Source of the DNA: Clavelina lepadiformis
Lineage: Eukaryota; Chordata; Ascidiacea; Aplousobranchia; Clavelinidae
Reading direction: 5' to 3'
Length of the DNA: 64,000 bases
NCBI RefSeq assembly: GCF_947623445.1
Contig: NC_135247.1
Span: 4,962,501 to 5,026,500 of the forward strand
Shown: piece after piece, positions 13,001 to 25,200 of the stretch
Position numbering within the stretch: position 1 is the first letter of the stretch
How the letters are laid out: each line of letters starts with the position of its first letter
Program-made: the position numbers and the translations under genes
The notes under the pieces: model-generated
The model's input: the letters and a program-made list of their open reading frames with translations, nothing else
Told to the model about the DNA's origin: nothing
Databases searched by the model: none

Positions 13001-15401
13001 CTTGTTAGTTTTGTATTGTCAAATACAATATTCACCCAAAGAGCAGCTTCCTGCTTTTAAGAAAGCAAGAAGTGTATGCATAGTAATCTAACATACAACT
13101 ACTCAATGAACTATGCAAATAAAATTAGCATTGTATTTTGCAATAGCTAATACAAATCCCACGAACTGATTCTGCTAAGCTGTAAACGTCCAGCACTTCA
13201 CATCCATCTGATTCACATAACGCAATAAAATCCAATCTCCGGGAAACAGGCTGGCTCAGTTTCCTCTCTCCAGTTCTAGAAAGCATTTTCTTTTGTATTA
13301 CCCAAAGAAGGTGAGCCTTAAGCTTGAAACACGATTTCAATTTACATTGTATTTCTGATTCCAGCGGTATAAAGCTGATTGGCGATGTCAGTTGCACTAA
13401 CATCTAACGAGTGCAGCTTTGGCAATTTATTGATAATTTCAAAGACTGAAACATCCGGCCGTTCAACATTTTGACTTCGATCACTTCTGCTACACACACT
13501 GATATCCAAATAACTACAGACAAAAAACAACAACAACAATGCATTGAGTATTAAGGAAAGGTTTATGCCATCTGCCCATTTACTTACTTCAAATTTACCA
13601 ATCTGAAGATAACATCAACGTCATCGCTACCTATTGATGTGTTGTAAAGAATCAAAGACGATAAGCTTTTTACCATGGACTGCAATCTGGAATGATTTAT
13701 ATCAAAAACAAAAATTGAAACGTTTACTATTTTGACATAACAAAAATATGATATACCTATACTGAGGTAACAGATAAACTTGAGGTAATTCTTCATGAAG
13801 GGAGTCTGAATCCGAATCTTCCATTTTCATTGTGTCATCAGCCTAAAATACAGGCATGATGATCTCTATATATACAATTTAATTGTTTTAAAGGAGTACA
13901 TGCCGGGATAATAGTACATGTTTTTGTGCACATACCTTTCTATTCGAGCTGGTTGAAAAACGTTGTAAAAATGGAACAGAAAATGAGTTATCATCTTTAT
14001 AACGACTACCATCCAGCATCTATAAGTAAATAAGCAAATGAAGTTTCATTTTCACAACAGATCTTATAAAATTACTAGGCTACTACTTATTACTTAAATA
14101 ACTTAAAGGCATATACCATTTCATACATACACTGAAATTTAAATTAAGGATGTGGCTGTTCTGTATTCTGGACTCTTCTATGTCAGATAGTTCAAGGCAA
14201 TCAAGAAATACTGGCAACTCATTGCTTAAAAGAATCGACCAAGCACATTTCTGCTTCGACAACCGAATTGACTGAATAAAAACAACACTAATCAAAGAAG
14301 GAAATGAAGCCAAAGATTACAACAGATTGTTATTGGGGAATGATTAAATAAATTTAGAAAAATTTTTAATTATAAACCTTAAGTTGTGGATTTTCCTCTC
14401 TATCGAAACGTTTGAACAGAGAAATTTTAACTTCTGCCGGCTGGACTTTGACATTTTGAAGAACAAAATTTTGAAGTCTTTTTCCGTTACTGAGCTAAAA
14501 AATTTTCATAACACAAACATTTCCAATTAATTTAACAAAGAAAATTAAAAAATGAAGTGCTCTGTGATAACTGCCTCTAAGATATCCAACTACTATAAAC
14601 ATTTATATACATGAAAGTTAGGACAAAAAAATTTTGTAGCGATACCTACTTCCAATATACGTTTTCCATTGTGTTCGTGATCAATTAATTCAACGTTGAT
14701 AAGTTCCAAAGTATGAAGTTTCTGTGATAAAAATTTTAAAAAATGTTAACTTCAGATCCCAATAGATTTTGTGGTTAAATAAAAACGCATAGCAGACAGA
14801 GACAGAAATTTACAAAATCCATAAAATATAAAATGCGCAACCGACCTGGTGCGTACAAATTTGCAACAGAGTTTGAAACTTCACTGAAACATTGGCCAGT
14901 TTGAGTCTTTGAAGACAACATTTGAACTGATTGGAAAATACATTCAAAAGATTGTCACAGTTGTCTTCAAATGCACTGCTGCATATTAAATCAAATAAGA
15001 ACGCTAAGTCATATGATAATACATAGTATTCAATAAAATTCCTTGAGCTCAACTGCTGCATACAAGCAGTGTTAATCTAGAAAGAAGAAATCTAACTTAC
15101 AGCATTTGCTCAAGCAAATCATCTGTTATTAATGCTGGAAGAAATACTGTGGAATGAAATTTTATTGGGCCCACTTCATTCTGCAATATGTCAACAATTT
15201 TGCATTGTAAACCATAGATTTATGGAAAATATAAAAGTATAAGTAAACAACCCAAGATGTAATAAATTTACTTACGTTTTCAAATAGCAATCCAGGATGT
15301 TTCTTTATTACATCAATGCATAACTGCTGCAAAAATAGAGGTTTGCTTACATAAACATCATCCGTTAACTTGGGAATCGTTGCATCGTTTAAACTAGACA
15401 T
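10094..15401 (-). CDS. ZER1: ZER1/ZYG11-family substrate receptor of CUL2 ubiquitin ligase
   Basis: Twenty-three minus-strand exons join with every phase consistent, about 850 residues (human ZER1 has 766). The last exon is 10094-10163. Others include 10586-10680, 10758-10946, 11539-11646, 12818-12967, 13346-13513, 14131-14271, 15101-15180 and 15276-15401 (start). The N-terminus has an elongin BC-box-like LFLQQLCIDVI and a CUL2-box-like VFLPALITDDLL. Leucine-rich repeats follow (about residues 95-400), then armadillo-like repeats. The closest matches to ZER1 are WSTLWNVTDETP, VGNIAEVKELRP, CGTLAHIISDGPEAWTIEEP and SQRNINYRSF. WNVTDE and NIAE match the pocket that reads glycine N-degrons in this family. 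The protein should mark Gly-N-terminal proteins for degradation. Exon 3 uses the least certain acceptor (start about 15047). An acidic insert (MEDSDSDS) lies within the repeat region. Introns are mostly 70-400 bases. Confidence 0.93.
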
Positions 15402-16329
15402 ATTATCATCTGCAAATATACACAGAAAGCTTTGTGTTGCTACACTTTTATAACAAAAAAATTTACCAAACAGAATTTCTGCAACTAGGCAAATTCCATG
15501 AAGACATAACGTTATCTATATACTATCTATACACTATCTACTTATATCAATAAGTAGATCTACATGCAATGTAACAAGCATTGTAGGTGATTTTAGTGGA
15601 AAAGCTGTAATCATTTGACCATGGTTAACCTTATTTTACGCAGACAACCCTTGTGACAGTCTGTGTAAGAAGCAGCCACAAACCACGTCACTAATACATA
15701 CATTGAATTTAAAAAAAATTTTATTCAAAACTATTTCTATAGATAACCCAAACTATCAAAAATATTAAAATTATTGACAAGTTTTTATACACTGGTGTAG
15801 CATGTACAAATAATAATCAATTAAAACCAAAGGTTCTAACCAAGGCTCTAAGGTTTGCGAATTGCTGATATGAGTTTTTCTAGTAACATTTGCTGAAATA
15901 ACATTTCATACAATATATTGAATGTGCCTATGCTACAAACCAACGTAATTGCATAGGCTATAAGAATTACATTCGAGTGGCACAATACTTGGCATTAGCT
16001 TTATTGGCGTATCTATCTATCAACAGGCAGACACACTTTTATTACTAGACAAGTCAGCTTCATGATACTAGTTGCAGATAAAACAAAATGTCATTGTCAT
16101 AATAAATCAACCTACATGACAATGAAATTACAGTCACTGAGTTCTCAAAAGTCATCTTTAAACCGATTAAAAACTTAGGCAACTATCTCTACAGGTCCTA
16201 TTTCACTTTCAACAGCAGATTGCATTGTTTGAGATAACATAGTCATACACAAATATGAAAAAAAAGCTGTGGGGAAAATTGTTAAAAATATAAATTAGTG
16301 TCCCCAAGCTAAAAAAACGAAACTGGATA
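15402..16329. other. Upstream region of ZER1, no gene
   Basis: AT-rich non-coding DNA with short direct repeats (ACTATCTA-type runs near 15521-15545). It presumably includes the ZER1 promoter. No TATA box or other clear element was identified. Confidence 0.45.
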
Positions 16330-16980
16330 AAGTATCCCATTGGAAAGCACACCAGTTTTCGACGAGAAATCATGTGTGCAAAGAAACAATTTTTGGAATG
16401 ATGGCATACTCTGAACCCTCAATTCTTTGTTTATTTATTACAAAGTGATGTTCAAACAGCAAGCTTTCCTTTATTTATTATAAATTAGCATTACGATAAA
16501 AAAGTTCGGTGTGCATGTTGATGAATCTTGTGTGCTACATTACCTTAAACCTGAAAACGTAAACCCGACTGGAAAGTACACTAGGCCTAGTTTTCGGCAA
16601 CAACTCTTGCGTGCAAACATGCAAATTTTGATGCGACTGAATGCAATGAAGCCTCAAGTCTTTGTTTGTTCATAATAAATTCATGTTTAAGTAACCAGCT
16701 GATGTATCATGCACCTAAGGTGCCACATTGTCCACAACGGCAAACAAATATAGTTCCGTGCTAACAGCAGTTTTCAACAAGAAATCTTGCGTGCAATGAC
16801 ACAACTTGGCATGGAGTGCACTGAAGCCTTAATTCTTTGTTTATTTATTATAAATTGGTGTTCAAAAGTCAGTTTTTCTTTGTTTATTTATAACAAATTG
16901 CATAACAAATTGAAGATAAAAAGTTCTACTTGCACGTTAGTGAATCTTGCATGAGCCGGTGCCATGATGGATGGATTATA
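16330..16980 (+). repeat. Three tandem diverged units of an interspersed repeat
   Basis: Three units of roughly 190-230 bases follow each other, starting near 16330, 16545 and 16740. Each has a CCAGTTTTCGACGAGAAATC-like segment, then a TTGCGTGCAA-like segment, an ACTGAAGCCTCAATTCTTTG-like segment, TTTATTTATTATAAATT and a GTTAGTGAATCTTGCATG-like end. An inverted copy is at 19640-19890 and a weaker one near 58395-58560. No coding capacity, so it is probably a non-autonomous mobile element or a small satellite of one. Confidence 0.6.
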
Positions 16981-18059
16981 GGAACGGTCAAGTATATAGC
17001 AAATGAGCGAGGTTTAGTGCACAACAGCTCAATACTTAGGAAGTCTTTAAGCATTTGGTTTGAAACTCTGTAGACCCCAGCTTACCAGCTACTCAAATTG
17101 TGGCGTCAATTGATTGTGCACTTCTATACACTGGAGTGCAGAAACCAATTTAGTAGAAACGATAATAACCACAATGACAATGAAGGTAATAACAATCACT
17201 CAGAAATTATGATCATCACATTTTGACAAGTAACAAGAACGTTTCTCTGTTACTGTTTCATAAATCCTATCCGTTGGGTATTTTGCTATTCAAGTGCTAT
17301 CCAAAAAACATTTAATCTTGCTTCTTCCTCAAAGGTTAGTTCAACCTCCCTTGGAGTCAGATGCTCATACTATCTACTCCAACAGCCACAAATATACTTC
17401 TTCAAGGTAAAGAATCAGAGAAGTGCCGAAGTAAACCTATAGAAATCTAATAACAGTTGTTAGCATTCTATGGCATAGACATCGGTAATATAAACAAAGT
17501 TAGTAATTCTGTACTGTAGCAGTGTTTATATTTCGGATGTTTATGGGTATACCAGGTACAGAATCAGTGCACAACAGGTTACCTATCTCTTTTCTTCTGT
17601 GGTGGACGTTTAAGTGAGTTGAAAGAGTCTAGCTGCTGGCCACCACCTGGTTTCCCGTAACCTTGTTGGCTAGTCGTGCAAAAGTTTTTCTCAGTTTGAG
17701 AATAAAGATTATCATACCAATACCAGTAATGCAAGTGTTGCAAATAGCAATGCTAAAAGATATTCTTAAGCGTATGTCATGTTATCTGGCATTAAGCAAC
17801 CCAAGGTGTAGAGGTTGTGGCCTACTGGAACTTATCTTTAACTCTTTATACTGTATGTAGTCTATGTGCGCTTTAATGTTGTTTGTACCAACTTTTTGTT
17901 GGTTTAGTATTCGCATGTTTATATTTTGACAAAGAAAAATACCGATAACGAGTTAACATATTCAAGGTGACAATTTTTCACCATTCAAGTTCAACTTTTT
18001 GAGCATGAATGGATTTTCAAATATTAACGTTTTGCTTTTTTAATAGTTAGTAGTTTCTA
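16981..18059. other. Non-coding, with a palindromic MITE-like segment
   Basis: Around 17010-17160 the sequence has TTTAGTGCACAACAGCTC at one side and CTACTCAAATTGTGGCGTCA...TTGTGCACTTCTATACAC at the other, a diverged member of the palindromic family seen near 19480, 51385 and 52901. The rest shows no gene. Confidence 0.4.
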
Positions 18060-18498
18060 CAGTGACAAGAGCATACCGACGGTACTTTTGAAAAAAGTAC
18101 CAAATCTCTGTACCGAATTACTTTTTTCAAAAAATTTCAGTTGGTCCCGGTCTCCGGTACTTTTCACGTGATAATTTCAAAATTTGAAGAAGTTTGTTTT
18201 CAAAAATACATATTAATTAATCCTTAATTCTAATTTTAACATATGTTGATCTTTTTTAATATAAAAATGTCAAGCAATTAACGTCACTAATGTTTTGACC
18301 TGGAGTAACCTTCACCGGGGGCATAATAGCCGCAAACATTGCATCTGCAGCAGCATCTTTTATAAAATCTATGGGTACCGAGTACTGACTTAGTGCCGAA
18401 CTAATTTTTTTAAATAGTACCTAATACCGGAATCTTCGGTACTATTTTGCCAAGTAGCGGTAGCGATACGGACGGTACATTCAAAGTACCCACTTCTG
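18060..18498. mobile_element. Non-autonomous hAT-like element
   Basis: The left end reads CAGTGACAAGAGCATACCGA followed by CGGTACTTTTG. The right end read backwards is CAGAAGTGGGTACTTTGAAT followed by GTACCGTCCG. These imperfect inverted ends, starting with CAG and rich in GGTACY motifs, match hAT-type termini. The element is about 440 bases, has no open frame, and its flanking 8-mers no longer match, which suggests an old insertion. Confidence 0.5.
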
Positions 18499-18751
18499 AC
18501 AATAAGAATAAGACCGTCACCATATTTCTACTGAAGATCGAAAAAGTTGTTTATTAGGGGATTCTATGATTGCTGCTCATGCTGTTGTTTGTTGATTCTA
18601 CATTGTGCAAACCACTGTACTGTACCAATTTGCAGCACATGCAAAAAGTTTCCCGGTAACATAATTTTTAACGGATGAATTTGTTAGATTTTATGTAGAA
18701 AATATGATAATCGTCTGATGACACATTCAGCAAACCAAATTGAGGTCTAGT

Positions 18752-19477
18752 TAGGCATACCATATTTTTGTGATTGAAAAGTGGGACGCTTCAGAAAAAC
18801 GAACCTTATCAGATAAATGTGGTTCATATTTTACTAGGAGTATGCAACTATTTTGGATTCCTATCGTCAGGGACGACTAAAGTAGTAAGACACCCAGAAA
18901 AACTAAAATAATTCATTTTGCTAGGAAACAAAACAATGTTCAAGCACTTGTAAATTTACATAATCGTCCAATCATACTTTACTGTAGAAAATACTTTCTT
19001 CAAGAAGTCTTTATTCGATTTTATTTTCTCATAAAAATCACAGCAGGAAAAGTCAGTGTTAATTTTGCAGGTGGTAAGGGCTTTCACATTCAAATGGTTT
19101 TTGCAGAAGGAAATGCAAACAAGTACCGATACAAAATAAGTTCTTTCCATAACCTAACTGCAAAAATATCACCTCCTCCTTCTAGCCTGGTATTACTGAA
19201 CTAGCGAATGCGTTAACAATCAACCCACTACTGGACCAATTACCCGCTACAATGACGTAACAATTACTTTCACATTTAACACAACGAAACAAGAACAAGC
19301 ATCGAGCATTGCTCTTCAGCAAGTTGGCTAAGCAGACCTGTCACAGTATGCTAAGTGTGGGACAATGCTGGCTGACTAAATGCCAAAGCGAGACTTTGGG
19401 TTGACTGAGCGGGACGCCGGGACAAATCCTTAAATAGCGGGACTGTCCCGGCTAAAACGGGACGTATGGTAAGCCTA
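18752..19477. mobile_element. hAT-like element with perfect 8-bp target duplication
   Basis: The element starts TAGGCATACCATA and ends TATGGTAAGCCTA, a 13-bp terminal inverted repeat with one mismatch. The 8-mer GGTCTAGT flanks it on both sides (18744-18751 and 19478-19485). Length is 726 bases. GC-rich GGGAC/GTCCC repeats lie next to the right end. The longest minus-strand open frame (18956-19150) has no transposase motif, so the copy is non-autonomous. An intact target duplication implies a fairly recent insertion. Confidence 0.8.
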
Positions 19478-19560
19478 GGTCTAGTATACAAGTGCACAAT
19501 CAGATGACGTCACAATTTGAGTAGCTGAGTCTAGTGTACAAAAGCATCCTGTGGTTATGC
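19478..19560. mobile_element. Palindromic MITE interrupted by the hAT-like element
   Basis: GGTCTAGTATACAAGTGCAC, then AATCAGATGACGTCACAATTTGAGTAGCTG, matches the reverse of the arm near 17085-17140. The hAT-like element's target site is this repeat's own edge, so the 726-bp insertion is nested at the boundary of an older repeat. Confidence 0.45.
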
Positions 19561-19639
19561 GATATACTAGATCCAATATACTAATCTAAACTTAACTCAA
19601 ATCTTCCAGTCTAAAGAATAACGCTAATTTTAGGAAATA

Positions 19640-19890
19640 GGAAATACCACAGAGGAAAGTGTGGCAGCTGCACGCACAAGATTAGTCAACGTGCACACAA
19701 AACTTTTTCACCTTCACGCCGATTTATAATAAACAAAGAAAGAAAAGGTAGTTGTTTAAAAGCTAATTTATAATAAATAAACAAAGAATTGAAGCGTCGG
19801 TGCAGGCCATCAAACTAAATTTGCATCTTTTCACGCACAATTTGTTGTCGGAAACTGCCGTACTTTCCGGTCGGGAGACAATGTAGGAAA
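19640..19890 (-). repeat. Inverted copy of the 16330-16980 repeat unit
   Basis: Read on the minus strand it contains the AATTCTTTGTTTATTTATTA segment, TTGATGGCCTGCACC..., TGCGTGAAAAGATGCAAATT and CGACAACAAATTGTG-like parts in the same order as the tandem units, with similar spacing. Confidence 0.5.
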
Positions 19891-20652
19891 CTGACAATAA
19901 AAATACGACATCAGGAAACGGAGGGAGTCTCATACTTTTACACTCCAACTTGAAGCCCTGAATGTGAAGGGGTTATGATGTACAATAGAAAAAAAATTTT
20001 GACAAAATATTTCCTTAATACTCGATCCTGATATGGGAGTGTAAAAGAAAAAGATCCAATGGAGGAACCCCAGGAAATATCTTGAACTCTAATTTGAGGA
20101 TTACGGTGAAATCTAACAATTTCGGGCACAAGATATATGAAACTGTGTCGGCTAAAATTTTAAAACACAGGAAAATGTTAACCTAACTAACCTAATCCAA
20201 GCACCAACCAAATCTCTCGGGCTGCGTGACCTACATTTGAAAATATATACTTACCCTCTATTCTTTTTGCGTTCATAAAAAGCAGGTCTGATGTTTACAC
20301 ATGAAAAATTGTTATCATGCTATGGCATTGGGAGCAGCATTTCTTGGGTTGCGTAATAATCAAGGACAAACTTTTTCTACCATAATTTAATAACCTGCAT
20401 GATTTTGTTGTGTTACCTATTACAGCAACCTCTTGCCCCTTTGGCTTATGATGATTAAGAACATGTTGCACAAATTCAGTTGTCACTGACGTCTGCTCTT
20501 ATTTTCCCACCATCATATTTGCTCATATTGTATTGTGAATGCTAATGTTTGATTTTTTAACATTTAGACAAATGTTCGACCCATGATATGTTATTGAAAC
20601 TGTAATACTACTTGCCACCTGAGTTCAGTATAGACAAAATAGGCCTAAACAG

Positions 20653-21416
20653 ATGGTTAATATATTAATTGGCTGTACAGGAAGTGTTGCTGCGATTAAA
20701 CTACCAAAATTAGTGGAAAAGCTTCAAGATGTAATCAAAGACGTCAATATTAAAGTTGTTGTTACTGAAAATGCAAAACATTTCTTTTCTGCTGACGAAA
20801 TATATGCTCAGGTTAACTTTTAACATATTTTCGTATGAGTATTAATATAACTTGTAGTTTACTAATTCAGTTAGAAATTAAAATTATGATTTACAATGTT
20901 CAGGTATAAACATTAGTTTAAGGTAGTTTTGTAGTGAAACACATTGATTCTATTTGCTATACAGTATTTAAGGTAATATACTGTGTATTGTGTCTGAATT
21001 GGTTGTAGGTCTATGATGATGCCAAGGAGTGGAGTTGCTGGTCAAAGATTGGTGATCCTGTTCTTCACATTGACCTACGAAACTGGTCAGATATATTTGT
21101 TTTATCCCCTTTGGATGCCAACACTCTTGGCAAGCTAGCATGTGGTCTTTGCGATAATTTGCTGACTTGCGTTGCTCGAGCATGGGACTTGAAACGGAAA
21201 CCTTTTCTCTTTTGCCCAGCCATGAATACTTTCATGTGGGAGCATCCATCAACCAGACGAAATATTGATACTTTGAAAGAATGGGGATACATTGAAATAC
21301 CTCCTGTTTCAAAAGCGTTGGCTTGCGGAGATGTTGGAGTTGGTGCCATGGCAGAAATTGAGCAAATTGTGTCTCAAATACAAATCGCAATAACGTCTCC
21401 TTCATTTTCAAGCTGA
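20653..21416 (+). CDS. PPCDC: Phosphopantothenoylcysteine decarboxylase
   Basis: Two exons, 20653-20811 and 21009-21416, joined in phase 0, give 188 residues, close to the usual length of animal PPCDC. This FMN enzyme decarboxylates 4'-phosphopantothenoylcysteine to 4'-phosphopantetheine in coenzyme A synthesis, in the cytosol as a trimer. The HFCD-fold signatures are all present: the GCTGSVAAIKLP flavin-binding start (residues 7-18), the active-site histidine in VLHIDLRNW (His73), SPLDANTLGK, the substrate-binding FCPAMNTFMWEHP (PAMN at 123-126) and the clamp cysteine in LACGDVGVGAMAE (Cys159). The start follows CTAAACAG, a possible 3' splice site, so the mRNA may have an upstream or trans-spliced leader. 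Nothing is missing. Confidence 0.95.
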
Positions 21417-22218
21417 CTGTCATTTAAATATCAATGCAATGTTATTTATCAAGCGTTTGTTTTTATAAACATTATTAAATTAATTCATTGGAAGATGTGC
21501 GCTTTTGTTGTTTAGTGCTCTGCTTTAGTATGCTATAAGCTGCTTGTTGAGATGATATATTTCGAATTACAGTAATCCATTGAATTATTATTGTTCATAT
21601 TACTAACTGATCACAGTTCCGAAAAAAGCATTCATGGTTCCAATTGAGTAGTTTTTTTAATTATCTGAATTGCTGAAATTAAGCTTTAGTGTAGATTTGT
21701 GCATTGCTATTTTATCTTTCCCAATTATACTATGAAGCGTTTCTAAAAATAAACCGAGTAGAGAAAATGTTACCATGACTTAAACTTGAAGATGACATGA
21801 AGCTTGATTCGAGGCTTGCCCTGCCATTAATTTCTGCAATAGATTTCATTCCAGTCTTTTAATTCTAAATTTTGCGCTGTGTATTCATGAATAATAATCG
21901 CACACAAAATTTGCTCTTGATAATTAAAAATTTTCGTTAGAATTAAAAGTTAGAATTGTTACATTGTGATGACGAGAACTTTTGTTTAACAAACACTATA
22001 GTCCGTAAGTCTGCCACCTTGTAATTAATCACCTTATCCGTCAACATAACACACACCGAAAAAAAGGGTTTTGTGAAAAAATTGAACGAAACACATGAAG
22101 TTGCAGACATCATTGTTGTCCAGTATTGGTTTAAGACAGGATGCAACGATAGGTACTGTTCTTATTTCAAGAAACCAGCTGCGATTTTTGCTGGAAGGAA
22201 GGTATGTACAGCCACTGT
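21417..22218. other. Convergent intergenic space between PPCDC and annexin
   Basis: AT-rich spacer holding the 3' ends of two converging genes. An AATAAA occurs on the plus strand near 21749, a plausible PPCDC polyadenylation signal. Confidence 0.4.
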
Positions 22219-25200
22219 TCATTCCCATTTCTGTTCACAATCAGCATTGCCACGAACGATGGCTAAGAGCAGTTGCTTAAAATGTCGACTTGTGTGACTT
22301 TTTATTTTTGATTCCAGACTTTTGTTGTATTTGGCTTCAAATTCCTTTTTAATATCCGCAAGATCGACCTGAAACAAACAAAATTTGGTCTTTCGTATGC
22401 AGTATGTTGATCTCAGTTAACATAATTTGAAATGATGCCAAAAAAATCATAATCGTATTTGTACTGACTCAGGTAATTGTTTAAGGTTATTTAACTAACC
22501 TCTGAACGGCCAACAATAATCCTAATAAGAGTATCATCGTTGGTGGAAATCCCATCCATACTTTTATGCAGACGTTCAGCAAGAAACCCGGGCATACAGT
22601 AGGCACACTTGACGGCGCTCTTCAAAGCTGATGCAGCGTCTCCACTGAATTCACGGTCAATAAAAGTAGTTATCGTTTCTCCAGTGAGCTGAAATAAAAA
22701 GATTATTAACAATTACTGATCTGGGAACAGCGCACAGTAATCTTCTGATCAATAACGTTAATGCCATCTTATATGCGGTTTCCGGGAGATTTACTTCTGT
22801 CCATCAACGAATTTGTGCTACCTTCCCTGGAAAAAATTGTGTCGGTTTTAAAATTTTTGTTTCGTTGGGAATTCATGAATTATTTACTTTTTCGTATTCT
22901 TCGATGGTCGTTCTTATTTGTCGGTAGTTTTCGCTGCAGCAAAATCCGATGAAGTCATAGCGAGGCGTGTCGGTGCCCCGGTATTCCGTAAAAGTTGTGT
23001 GAATTTCTCTCGCAACATCACAAGCCTTTTGAGAATTGACCAGATGTGAACTACTTCTTTTTGCCTGCAATTGTTCAGAAAATTTAAGATGATTGTGTTT
23101 CTGACAACGCTCAGTATCGTTCATTTAATGATCGACGACCTGTGACAACCGAAATAAATTAACTTCTCGTTGTGTTGCAGTCGAAATTAAGCTATAGGGT
23201 CGTGTGACGGTAACATAATGCGAAAAAGCACTTCGGGGTTAGGAATTTAAACTGTGTTTGACAATCTCCTGCTATGGCGGCGATGTCAGTTGTAACACAT
23301 TAAAGAAGATACGACAATGAATAAAACATAGCCTAATTTAGTCGACTGAAATAACTTAATGAATGAGAGAGAAATTTCTTTGAAATTCTATGAAAATTTG
23401 ATGACGGTTAAAATTATAGGAGAAATATTGTTTTGTGGGATTAGTTGATTCAAAGCATCAATTAACTTTTTAAAAGTTACCCAGTAATTTTTACCCGACT
23501 GAGAGGGTAGACAAACTTCCGAAAATCTCCGCTTGTGTCGTCCGCTACGTCGTCTTCGAGGGACGTTTTAAATTTTTGCATGTACTGTGTTCTCACATGA
23601 CTCAATTCATCGGCCGTCTTCGTCAGCAAGACCTCGACTAATGTCTAATAATAAAGTTTTGAATTAATACTGTATAAAACAACTGTTTAGAAATTTGTCT
23701 GCATTTGCTGTTAACTTGACATTTCACTAACACGTTACCGATAATTATCGGTTATGACAAAACATTTCCCATTTAAAAAAATATGTTTTACTTTTTACCT
23801 TCTCATCGGTGCCCAGACCTTTAGTGGAAGCTTTCAAACAGTTGGCGTCAAATTCGGCTGGTGTCATAAATAAGGATATAAGAAGTTGTTTGAAATCGAA
23901 AGCAAGTCGTATCTGGAGTTCGGATTTGAACTCTTTCACAAGGTCCTAAACGAAATGGTTAGAAGGTAACTGCGCTCTTGTAATAACATTTTACATTTTC
24001 GTATAATACGAATAGCAAATAAATACGCGATCGCTTTTTTCTCTTTTTTTTTATAAACATGCTATTTACAGTAGACTGATATTGATCTCCCTGTAAAGGT
24101 TTCCACCTTAAAATTGTTACATGAACCAGGATGTAGTTTATCTAAAAGAGCATATTTTATTTGGCATTTACGTAACAGGATAGATACGTTGCCCTACGGC
24201 ATGACTTTTGGGGCCATCCCTGCGTCGCCAAAATTCGATTTCAATTCAATTAACGCGACATCGAAAAGACGAAATTTAAAGAACAGGATGCGATGTCATT
24301 AAAGTAAATAGCAAGAAATCACTGCGTTGTCTTTTAGGATTAGAATTCTTTTCAAGGGCGTATTTGTAAAACTCAACAAAAATAAACTAACACCTTTCGG
24401 TAATACTTCAAAAATTCTTGTTTTATGTCTTGTCTTTGTTGATTGTTGCATGACGACACGATATTAATAATGGCAGTTTCATCAGTACCTGAAAAATAAT
24501 ATCAAATGTAACACCGAGAGTTTGAATAGGCAAATGTGAAAATAATGTTATTAAATAAATCATTCTAAATTGATACTCACGCATATGGCTTTTGTATTTT
24601 ATTTATTTAAATTCGTTATTGATTTATTGTAACGACGCTTTGTGCACATTGTGTTGTCGAGAGAATGTCTGGGTGAATAAAATAAAAATGTTGACAAAGC
24701 TTTGACATGTTGCCGCAGTGTTGTTTTATTAATAATTTATAGGACCTCGGGAAGCTACTAGCACAAATTAAAGTGACATTTTACTTCTTAAAACCATCAA
24801 ATATTTACGATTCATTTGGTTTTACAAAAGTATCAATTCCAGAAACTCGTATAAAATTGAACCAAATCTTTCTACAACAAAGTCATATTTTAGCAGCGCG
24901 CGACTTATAAGCCGTAGTTCATGTCACTCACAAGGGCAAAACAAATATCACTTTTTTGTTGAAAATTGAAATTGACTACTACTGTATCAAGAAAAGGATA
25001 AACATTATTGGATATACACGTTTCCGTTAATAGCCCAGCCATTGCTGCTCTATAAGGTCAATTGCATAAATTTGCTAAGTAAACCGGCAGCTGTATAGGT
25101 TAGAAGCATATTTTCAGACGATGTAAGCATTTACAATACATGCAGTATTTTGTGGCTAACGGCTACGCCCGTTCATATGGAGTTCGTTGATCTGCATTTT

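Noticed and set aside
18956-19150. 64-codon minus frame starting with a hydrophobic segment and several Cys
   Set aside because: It lies wholly inside the 726-bp hAT-like element, so a secreted peptide gene is unlikely.
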